In this document: positions 1 through 7,415 of the stretch, in pieces
Numbering within the stretch: position 1 is the first letter of the stretch
Layout of the letters: every line of letters starts with the position of its first letter
Source: HGM11368 sp051883415
GTDB taxonomy: Bacteria > Bacillota > Clostridia > Christensenellales > UBA3700
Length of the DNA: 22,348 bases
NCBI GenBank assembly: GCA_051883415.1
Contig: JBJETR010000004.1
Location: 1 to 22,348 of the forward strand
Reading direction: 5' to 3'
Position numbers and translations under genes: made by a program
Notes under the pieces: model-generated
The model's input: only the letters and a program-made list of their open reading frames with translations
The model's database searches: none
Told to the model about the DNA's origin: nothing

Positions 1-27
1 AAAAAATTCAAGTGGTATTATAATAAA

Positions 28-2271
28 ATGAAAGCGCGCACAAAAAATATAATAAAAAAGACAATCCTATCCATTCTCGTCACAATATTGATTTTGACAG
101 CGATACTAATAACCTCTCTAGCTCTATATCTCTACACGGGCAACGTAGACTTAGACTTATCCAAGTTAGATTCCCACCTTGGATTTGCTCAAATTTACGA
201 CAAAGACGGTATTTTATGCAACACACAGTCGCACAATTTTATATTATCGTACGACGAAATCCCCACCCAATTAATCAACGCATTCGTTGCAGTTGAAGAC
301 AAGAGATATTTTAAACACAACGGACTTGACTACAAAAGAATTGGCGGAGCATTACTCAACAACGTCCGAGGCAATCGACTGCAAGGTGCATCGACTATCA
401 CTCAACAACTCATCAAAAACACCCTTCTAACGTCCGAACAATCGTATAATCGTAAGCTAAAAGAAGCAAAGCTTGCAATCAAACTAGAAAAAACACTCTC
501 CAAACAAGATATTTTAGTCAAATATCTCAACGTTTTGTACTTTGGCTCAGGTCAATACGGCGTCAAAAATGCTGCCAAGAGGTTTTTCAACAAAGACTTA
601 GACAATCTCAACGTCACCGAATGTGCAATGCTCGCAGGCATTATCAAGAGTCCTACCAAATACAATCCTATTCACAACTACTACAACGCTATATCAAGAA
701 CGAAGATAGTTTTGGATTGTATGACTAAGCAAGGCTATATAACTCCAAATAGTTATAAATCCGATGAAATTATTATAAATAATGAGCTAAACGAGAATAA
801 TATTTACTCAAATTATGTCGAAAATGCGTTATATGAAGTCGCTTCTATACTTTCTACCGATGTCGAACAACTAGTATATCAAGGCGTCAAAATCTACACT
901 TACCTGGACACTGCTAAGCAAAATTATCTATACCAAACAATACAAGATCCAAGATATTATACCGATTTTGCATCTACCGACTGCTCGGCGATTATTCTTG
1001 ACAACTCAAGCTCTGCTATCGAGGCATATTATGGCAAAGTCAATCACAATTTAGCCACTTTCAAAAGGCAACCCGCATCGACAATCAAGCCTCTCATAGC
1101 CTATGCGCCTGCTATTGATATGGGCTATGCTCACCCTATGACTATGGTCAACGACGTCAAGACGGATTTTGAGAGCTACTCTCCTTCCAATTATCACGAC
1201 GTATATCTCGGTTGGACTACACTCAAAGATGCACTCAAATATTCCCAAAACGTCCCTGCAGTCAAACTGCTCGACGTAGTCGGCGTAGAAAATGCCAAGA
1301 ATTATCTCTCAAAAATGGAGTTTTCTTTTGACCAACAAGACGACAACCTCTCCTTAGCTTTAGGCGGAATGACCTACGGCACAACCCTCACCCAACTATT
1401 AGGCGGATATTCAACCTTAGCTAGAGGAGGTAGTTACTCTCGCCCTACTATGATCAAGAGCATATCTTTAGGCGAGCAAAATCTATACTCACACAATCCG
1501 ACGTCTACTCAAATCTTCGCCCCGTCCACTAGTTACTTTGTCACCGATATGCTCGTAGAAACGGCAAAAAGCGGAACGGGCAAAAAGCTAAACACTCTAG
1601 ATTTTGACGTAGCTTGCAAAACCGGAACGGCGGCTTATAGCGACCTCAACTACAATACGGACGCATATTGTCTTTCATACACACGTTCACATACCGTATT
1701 ATGTTGGATGGGAGGCATAGGCGACGCCCCTCTTGACGCAAGCGTTACGGGCGGTGGTCAGCCGACTCTCATGACCAAAAGCATACTGTCCTCACTATAT
1801 GCCACCAGCAAGCCCGAACCTTTTGCCAAGCCGTCGGATATTGTCGTCAAAAATATTGACAAATACTCTTACGACAATGAACATGCCATTGTATTAGCCG
1901 GCGAGCATGCTCCTAAGTCGCAAACTATCGCCGTAGAATTTGCACCTAATCACCTTCCGTCAACAACAGATATGACGTACGAAGACCTATCTATCAAGGA
2001 TTTTGATTGCAACGTGCAAAACAACAAAATTAGCGTATCCTTCACCGCCAATCCACGGCTTAGATACGCCCTATATTATCGCAACGTCGTATCGGACGAA
2101 GTGCTATTGCAAGACTTATCTGCTCAAAACGGCAAAACGTCGATTGATATCGACAGAAGCTCAACCAAGTCAATTTTTGGAGAAAAATACACGTTGTTAG
2201 CATACTACTTCGACGACCAAGGAGTCAAAATCATTGGTAAACCCGAAATAATATATCAATGGCAACTGTGA
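28..2271 (+). CDS. Class A penicillin-binding protein (bifunctional transglycosylase/transpeptidase, PBP1A type)
   Basis: This 747-residue protein polymerises lipid II into glycan strands and cross-links their stem peptides on the outer face of the membrane. A short basic cytoplasmic tail (residues 1-12) precedes one membrane anchor (about 13-36). The GT51 transglycosylase follows, with the catalytic-Glu motif EDKRYFKHNG at 90-99, GASTITQQ at 120-127 and a K/E-rich RKLKEAKLAIKLEKTLSK segment near 142-159. The transpeptidase has the serine motif STIK at 351-354, SQN at 406-408 and KTGT at 531-534, so both active sites look intact. Residues from about 600 form a C-terminal extension of unclear fold. 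The gene converges on thiI, with one base between the stop codons and no terminator seen between them. No Shine-Dalgarno sequence precedes the ATG, and a TATAAT sits at 19-24, so the message may be leaderless or the upstream signals may be unusual. The family call is secure; the exact paralogue name is not. Confidence 0.96.
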   Translation: MKARTKNIIKKTILSILVTILILTAILITSLALYLYTGNVDLDLSKLDSHLGFAQIYDKDGILCNTQSHNFILSYDEIPTQLINAFVAVEDKRYFKHNGLDYKRIGGALLNNVRGNRLQGASTITQQLIKNTLLTSEQSYNRKLKEAKLAIKLEKTLSKQDILVKYLNVLYFGSGQYGVKNAAKRFFNKDLDNLNVTECAMLAGIIKSPTKYNPIHNYYNAISRTKIVLDCMTKQGYITPNSYKSDEIIINNELNENNIYSNYVENALYEVASILSTDVEQLVYQGVKIYTYLDTAKQNYLYQTIQDPRYYTDFASTDCSAIILDNSSSAIEAYYGKVNHNLATFKRQPASTIKPLIAYAPAIDMGYAHPMTMVNDVKTDFESYSPSNYHDVYLGWTTLKDALKYSQNVPAVKLLDVVGVENAKNYLSKMEFSFDQQDDNLSLALGGMTYGTTLTQLLGGYSTLARGGSYSRPTMIKSISLGEQNLYSHNPTSTQIFAPSTSYFVTDMLVETAKSGTGKKLNTLDFDVACKTGTAAYSDLNYNTDAYCLSYTRSHTVLCWMGGIGDAPLDASVTGGGQPTLMTKSILSSLYATSKPEPFAKPSDIVVKNIDKYSYDNEHAIVLAGEHAPKSQTIAVEFAPNHLPSTTDMTYEDLSIKDFDCNVQNNKISVSFTANPRLRYALYYRNVVSDEVLLQDLSAQNGKTSIDIDRSSTKSIFGEKYTLLAYYFDDQGVKIIGKPEIIYQWQL

Positions 2272-2272
2272 G

Positions 2273-3445
2273 TTATCTCTCCACGTCCAATTCCAAGACC
2301 TCGATATCTTCGATAGCTTTCAGTATAGTTTCTTCGAGATTTTCTATCCTGGACTGCTCTTTGACTGCGACTTGTAGCGAAGGCTTTATTACGGGATATT
2401 TAGGCAAAAACACCGTACAACAGTCTTCGTAAGGCAATTCACTCGTAGCATAGGTGTCTATAGCCTTAGCCGTATCCATAATCTCGTTTTTATCCATACC
2501 TATTAGAGGTCTAAAAATCGGCAAAAGCTTGACGGCATTGTTGGTTACGGTGATGCTTTCGGTTGTTTGAGAAGCAACTTGTGCTAAGCTTTCGCCCGTT
2601 ATCAACGCACCGCAGCCGTATTTTACGGCAGTTCTTTCGGCTATGTCAATCATAATTCTGCGCATGACGGTAATCATATAATCGGCTCGACAATATTGAT
2701 GAATTTTTTGTTGAATATCAGTAAACGGCACGACAAAAAGCTTAATTTTACCGCAATAATTAGTCAATTTTTGAGCCAAATCAATTACTTTTTGCTTAGC
2801 AAGCTCGCTAGTATGCGGATAGCTATGATAGTGTATCGCACATATTTCCATACCGCGTCTAGCCATTCTCCAGCCAGCCACAGGCGAATCAAAACCTCCG
2901 CTAAGCAGCAACATACCTTTACCCGCAGTTCCAACCGGCATACCGCCCGCACATGGAATTTTGCCGGAAAATACGTAAGCAAACCCTCTTTCTCTGATAT
3001 CGACGAAGATTTCCACCTGAGGTCTATGCAAATCCACTTTGAGCAAAGGATTTTTATCAAGACAATATCCACCCATCATAGCTGCGATTTGCATACTATT
3101 TTTGTCCAACCTCTTGTCGGCTCTATTGACGCTCACTCTAAAGGTAGTCTTGCCTTGAGGCACGTATTCTCTCACGGCTTGTCCCATCGACTCGTATTCC
3201 GATTTTACTTTAAGGGCAACGCTAAGACTCGTCAATCCAAAGACCTTGGTCAATCTTTCGACGAATTCATCTTGAAGCCACTCATCGTAACCTTCGACGT
3301 AATATCTGTTTTGCGTTCGTATAAACTTATATTCCAAGCCTTCCAACGCCTTTTTTATATTATCGATAAGCTTATTTTCAAAAAAAGCCTTGTTTTTACC
3401 CTTCAAAAAAATTTCACCGTATCTAAGCAACAATACCTTTTGCAT
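2273..3445 (-). CDS. thiI: tRNA 4-thiouridine synthase ThiI (rhodanese-less form)
   Basis: ThiI adenylates uridine 8 of tRNAs and replaces its oxygen with sulfur to give 4-thiouridine. The 390-residue product has an N-terminal ferredoxin-like and THUMP RNA-binding region (about 1-165), then a PP-loop ATP pyrophosphatase domain with SGGFDS at 182-187. It ends shortly after the PYEDCC motif (Cys342-Cys343), which carries the equivalent of the catalytic cysteine of the E. coli enzyme. There is no rhodanese domain, as is usual in Bacillota, where a dedicated NifS-type desulfurase supplies sulfur. Such a desulfurase lies 10 bp upstream in the same operon, which supports the assignment. A GGAG ribosome binding site precedes the ATG. 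It is the last gene of the pheST-led unit. In some organisms ThiI also serves thiazole synthesis for thiamine; nothing here shows that. Confidence 0.96.
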   Translation of the reverse strand: MQKVLLLRYGEIFLKGKNKAFFENKLIDNIKKALEGLEYKFIRTQNRYYVEGYDEWLQDEFVERLTKVFGLTSLSVALKVKSEYESMGQAVREYVPQGKTTFRVSVNRADKRLDKNSMQIAAMMGGYCLDKNPLLKVDLHRPQVEIFVDIRERGFAYVFSGKIPCAGGMPVGTAGKGMLLLSGGFDSPVAGWRMARRGMEICAIHYHSYPHTSELAKQKVIDLAQKLTNYCGKIKLFVVPFTDIQQKIHQYCRADYMITVMRRIMIDIAERTAVKYGCGALITGESLAQVASQTTESITVTNNAVKLLPIFRPLIGMDKNEIMDTAKAIDTYATSELPYEDCCTVFLPKYPVIKPSLQVAVKEQSRIENLEETILKAIEDIEVLELDVER

Positions 3446-3455
3446 AATTTCTCCG

Positions 3456-4595
3456 TTATTTCCTTTGATAATTTTTCAAACTTTCGACTACCTTTGCCAG
3501 ACAATCCACGCAATAATCTATATCTTGACGAGTAGTATATTCGTCAAAGCTTATTCTAAGCATACCCTCGGCATATCTAGGATCAATGCCCAAAGCTTTA
3601 GGGATACGCTTGGTGGATTTTCCTGCCGAGCAAGCCGAACCCGTACCGACGATTACCCCCATATCTTCCATGCAATGCACAACGACCTCTCCTCTCATAT
3701 CGGCTAGCGACAGACTGACGATATTTCCCACGCTATTGTCTAGGTCGGTGTTTATCAAACAATCGGACATAGTTTCGTTAAGTTTATCTATAGCATATCT
3801 TTGCAGAGCCTTGTAATTTTGATATCTTTCGATTACGGTTTTAGTTTCATTATCAACTATTGCACCTAGAGCCATGATACTTGCCACGTTTTCGGTAGCC
3901 GATCTTACGCCGCTCTCCTGTCCACCGCCCAAGATAATCGGTCTGAGATGCAACCCCTTTCTTACGTACAATGCTCCCAAGCCCTTTGGACCATGCACCT
4001 TGTGCGCACTTATGCTATACGTATCCACACCCAAACTCTTGACGTTGACGGGCAGCTTGCCGTATGCTTGCACGCCGTCGCTATGCACCAAGGCTAGCGG
4101 AGACTTAGCTCTTACCATATCTACGATTTTTTTGATATCGTTTATAGCGCCCGTTTCATTGCTCACGTGCATAATGGACACTAGGACGACTTGCTCGTCG
4201 AGCATTTCCTCCAATTCGTTTAGCTTAACTTTTCCGTATCTATCCACGGGAGCAAAAGCAACTTCATATCCACGGCTTGACAATTCGTTAGCGCAAGCAT
4301 ATATTGCCGAATGCTCCCCGTTACCAACGATAACCTTACCTTTTTTGGACTTGATGCTACATAGCATAGCAAGATTGTCGGCTTCACTGCCGGAGGCAGT
4401 AAAAATAATTTCTTCCCTATCGGCACCCAAAGAACGGGCAATCGCACTTCTACTTGCCTTGATATCATTTGCCACTTTCAAAGCCTCGCCATACAACGCC
4501 GACGGGTTGAAGAATTGTTCTACCCCGTATTTCCTTATAATTTCCACGCACCTATCGTCCATTTTGGTGGTAGCCGCATTGTCAAGATAAATCAT
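3456..4595 (-). CDS. Cysteine desulfurase (NifS/NifZ-type), probable ThiI sulfur donor
   Basis: This 379-residue fold-type I PLP enzyme removes sulfur from L-cysteine as a protein-bound persulfide, giving alanine. Visible motifs are the N-terminal YLDNAATT, the PLP lysine in SAHKVHGPKG (Lys199), the substrate-binding GGGQESGVRSATENV around 223-237 and the persulfide cysteine in GSACSAG (Cys322). No scaffold protein such as IscU or SufU is adjacent; thiI follows 10 bp downstream, matching the nifZ-thiI pair of Bacillus subtilis. I therefore infer a dedicated role in tRNA thiolation rather than general Fe-S assembly. Its ATG lies 14 bp inside the end of the preceding membrane-protein gene, so the two are translationally coupled; an AAAGGA ribosome binding site is present. 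IscS-like naming is the main alternative. Confidence 0.95.
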   Translation of the reverse strand: MIYLDNAATTKMDDRCVEIIRKYGVEQFFNPSALYGEALKVANDIKASRSAIARSLGADREEIIFTASGSEADNLAMLCSIKSKKGKVIVGNGEHSAIYACANELSSRGYEVAFAPVDRYGKVKLNELEEMLDEQVVLVSIMHVSNETGAINDIKKIVDMVRAKSPLALVHSDGVQAYGKLPVNVKSLGVDTYSISAHKVHGPKGLGALYVRKGLHLRPIILGGGQESGVRSATENVASIMALGAIVDNETKTVIERYQNYKALQRYAIDKLNETMSDCLINTDLDNSVGNIVSLSLADMRGEVVVHCMEDMGVIVGTGSACSAGKSTKRIPKALGIDPRYAEGMLRISFDEYTTRQDIDYCVDCLAKVVESLKNYQRK

Positions 4596-5067
4596 TTGTC
4601 TTTCCTTTTAGTTTACAATATCCGTATTCGTCCAAGGCTATTATATATAGCTTGTTGTCAATGGTTATTGCATATTTTTCATAGTTGCAATGGGTTGGTG
4701 CCAGCACTATAGCTCCCGACTTGGAGGTTGCCTTTAGAGCCTCAGAGCCAACCTTTTCCATTCTCTCAATCTTTGCATATTCTATCGTCGTATTGTGTAG
4801 CTTTTTTCCAAGGATAAGCTTATATACCTCGACTTTTTCATTGTCGAAGTCATATCTCCACTTATACGTCAAGGCACATGCAATCACTCTTACACATATC
4901 AAAATAGCAAAGATAGCTAGACTTTTGATTATTTCCCTTATGTTTTTACTAACAATTCCCGTCAAGAATATCCATAGATTGCCAAAGTCTACCACTAGGC
5001 AAACGGCAAGCAGAATGATTTTCACTATTTTGAGCTTATCACAGTTGATTTGCAGAGTATATCTCAT
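4582..5067 (-). CDS. Small membrane protein with two N-terminal helices and a beta-rich C-terminal domain
   Basis: I do not recognise this 161-residue protein as a named family. Two hydrophobic segments (about 14-38 and 46-67) form a likely hairpin in the membrane. The remaining 90 residues alternate charged and hydrophobic residues in short strands, with WRYDFDNEKVEVYKLILGKK near 70-89 and a final IDNKLYIIALDEYGY, reminiscent of bacterial PH-like (DUF304-type) domains. That resemblance is by eye only. The gene is almost certainly real: its ATG overlaps the mutS2 stop in an ATGA junction, and its own end overlaps the desulfurase start by 14 bp, so it is locked into the operon. Its function in a translation-related unit is unknown. 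Confidence 0.8.
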   Translation of the reverse strand: MRYTLQINCDKLKIVKIILLAVCLVVDFGNLWIFLTGIVSKNIREIIKSLAIFAILICVRVIACALTYKWRYDFDNEKVEVYKLILGKKLHNTTIEYAKIERMEKVGSEALKATSKSGAIVLAPTHCNYEKYAITIDNKLYIIALDEYGYCKLKGKTNDLS

Positions 5068-7415
5068 ATCAGCTTAGCTATGGTTACGCCCATATCTCCT
5101 TCACCGTAATTACCGATTCTAAATTCACTCACTATCGAGCAAGTTTTTAGATATTCTCCCACAGCTTTTCGCAAAATTCCCGTGCCCTTGCCGTGTACTA
5201 TTCTCACTTCGCTATATCCGTGTGCCAAGGCGTCATGCAGATATCTTTCCAAAGTAGCGATAGCCTCGTCACACCTCATACCAATCAAGTTGACTTCTTG
5301 CTTTACGTCGTCGTTTTTGAGTTCTCGACGAGCCATTACAATATTCCCCTTTGGTTGGGTTCGCTTAGTCTTTTTTATTTTGACGCAGTCCTTGATTTTT
5401 ATTGTAGTGCTCAATATTCCCGCCTTGACCAGGCACTCTTTTTTCTTTTCGTTGATACTCAGCACTACAGCCTTCGATTTTAGCGACTCGACGTACACTT
5501 CGTCGTCAACGTCAATTTTTCCGCCTATTTTTTCTATATCGTCTAATGTTTCTTCACTCACCAACGAATTTTCTAGTTTCTTTTTATTCTTTCTCGCCTC
5601 AAATAGCGCACTCTCATCGTTTTTAGCGAGATTTTCTTTCATTTCTTCTATAATTTCTTCTGCTTGCTCGACGTAATCCGACAATAGATCTTTGACGGAC
5701 TTTTGCATTTTTTCGTCTAATTTTCTTTGTCTTTCTTCGAGTCTTTGGCTTTCATTTTTATTTTCCAGCTTGATTTTTTCTGCCTCATAGTATTCTTGCA
5801 TAGCATTCTCTTTCAGCACTTCAGCATCTCGTCTAGCCTTTTCTGCCATAGCCATAACCTTGTCGAAGTCGGCTTTCGAATTACCTATGCGACTTTTGGC
5901 TTGTTGCAAAATTTCCTCTTTTAGTCCGTAATTTCGTGCTATTTCCAAGGCTTTAGAGCCGCCCGCTATACCAACCAAGAGTTTATACGTAGGCTTGAGC
6001 GTAATCGGATCAAAGTCCATAGTCGCCACAGTCACTCTATCTGTGCTAAATGCGTATTCCTTCAGCTCGTCGTAGTGGCTAGAAGTAACGGTGCGACAGT
6101 TTTTCTTTCTTAGATATTCTATTATAGCAATGGCAAGCGAACTGCCTTCGGCAGGATTAGTACCACCGCCCAACTCGTCTAGTAGGCACAGACAGTTGTC
6201 AGTCGCCTCGTTGACGATAGAGGCTATATTGCTGATATGAGAGCTAAAAGTCGACAAGCTATTTTCTATGCTTTGATTGTCTCCGATATCGCAGAATATC
6301 TTGTCAAAGACGCACACGGTAGTATCGGCTTTACAAGGCACGAACATACCGCTACAGCTCATTAGGCAGATTAGTCCTACAAGCTTCAATAATACGGTTT
6401 TACCACCCGTATTAGGACCTGTAATGACCATAATATCAAAGTCTTTGCCAAGCTCGACCGATACGGGTACTACCTTGTCCGTAGCAATCAACGGGTGACG
6501 CCCCTCAACTATTCTGACAACGCCCGACTCGTTAATTTCTGCCCTCACGCCCTTGATTGCTCTAGCATACGCAGCTTTTGCGAAGATGCTATCTAGCAAA
6601 ATCAAAGCTTGAAAAGACTCTTCTATCGCAATCACGTCGGCGGCTATATCGCTTGAGAATTTACGCAAAATATTTTCAATTTCTTTAGCCTCGTCGAGCA
6701 TATAGCCCTTGAGTTCGTTGTTTAACCCGACTATTCCGATAGGTTCGATATAGATAGTCGATCCCGTTGCCGACCTATCATGCACCAAACCCTCCACACT
6801 TGCTCTACATTCTGCTTTGACGGGCAAAACGTACCTATTGTTCCTCATCGTGATGATATTATCTTGCAGATACGTCGCAACCGAGCCCGTGAGATAACTA
6901 GCAAGCTTTTGCCTTATTCTTTCGTTGCACAGTCTTATTTGACGTCTGATTGATTTGAGCTCATGCGATGCGTTGTCGCTCACCTCGTTTTCACCCGAAA
7001 ATGCCTCGAATATAGCCTTTTCGAGGTTTTTATCGGTATACAAACCATTGACGATATCTCTAACGTCGTCTAGCCTTACGTCGGACACGGCGTCTAAAGC
7101 TTTGCGCATATTGTAACAAGTACGCAAGATTTTACCCGTCTTAAGTATATCGGCTATGCTTAGTATTGCATTCTTTTTGCACGCTTCCAATATCTCCGTC
7201 ATATCGTCAAAAGCAAGACTAATACTTGCGCAATGCTCGTATGCTACGATACTTGCTTGCTCGGTAAGGTCAAGCAAAGCGTCAACCTCGCGTTTATCGG
7301 TACAAGGAACAATGCTTTTGACGTATTTTTTCGTAGGCTCGCTTTGGGTATATTGAGCCAATATATCCAAAATCTTGTCATATTCCAACGTCAACAAAGC
7401 TTTATTTTCCCTCAA
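5064..7415 (-). CDS. mutS2: MutS2 ATPase with C-terminal Smr domain
   Basis: MutS2 is a dimeric ABC-type ATPase. It was first linked to suppression of recombination and more recently, in Bacillus subtilis, to recognition and splitting of collided ribosomes. The 783-residue protein has a MutS core and clamp region (to about 310), Walker A GPNTGGKT at 333-340, a Walker B/signature stretch LLDELGGGTNPAEGS, and a long charged coiled coil (about 500-610). A C-terminal Smr domain (about 705-783) contains HGKGTG at 741-746. The usual LDLR motif at the start of Smr reads VNLIG here. Translation appears to start at a TTG that overlaps the U32 stop codon (TTGA), with GAGGTG just upstream. It is embedded in the pheST operon with RNA-modification genes, which fits a ribosome-related role. 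Confidence 0.95.
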   Translation of the reverse strand: MRENKALLTLEYDKILDILAQYTQSEPTKKYVKSIVPCTDKREVDALLDLTEQASIVAYEHCASISLAFDDMTEILEACKKNAILSIADILKTGKILRTCYNMRKALDAVSDVRLDDVRDIVNGLYTDKNLEKAIFEAFSGENEVSDNASHELKSIRRQIRLCNERIRQKLASYLTGSVATYLQDNIITMRNNRYVLPVKAECRASVEGLVHDRSATGSTIYIEPIGIVGLNNELKGYMLDEAKEIENILRKFSSDIAADVIAIEESFQALILLDSIFAKAAYARAIKGVRAEINESGVVRIVEGRHPLIATDKVVPVSVELGKDFDIMVITGPNTGGKTVLLKLVGLICLMSCSGMFVPCKADTTVCVFDKIFCDIGDNQSIENSLSTFSSHISNIASIVNEATDNCLCLLDELGGGTNPAEGSSLAIAIIEYLRKKNCRTVTSSHYDELKEYAFSTDRVTVATMDFDPITLKPTYKLLVGIAGGSKALEIARNYGLKEEILQQAKSRIGNSKADFDKVMAMAEKARRDAEVLKENAMQEYYEAEKIKLENKNESQRLEERQRKLDEKMQKSVKDLLSDYVEQAEEIIEEMKENLAKNDESALFEARKNKKKLENSLVSEETLDDIEKIGGKIDVDDEVYVESLKSKAVVLSINEKKKECLVKAGILSTTIKIKDCVKIKKTKRTQPKGNIVMARRELKNDDVKQEVNLIGMRCDEAIATLERYLHDALAHGYSEVRIVHGKGTGILRKAVGEYLKTCSIVSEFRIGNYGEGDMGVTIAKLI

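Noticed and set aside
2696..3535. 279-codon plus-strand frame opposite thiI and the end of the desulfurase gene
   Set aside because: It is a shadow of strongly supported minus-strand genes, with no recognisable domain or ribosome binding site.
3874..4590. 238-codon plus-strand frame opposite the desulfurase gene
   Set aside because: The opposite strand encodes a complete cysteine desulfurase with all catalytic motifs; this frame shows only low-complexity Ser/Leu/Pro content.
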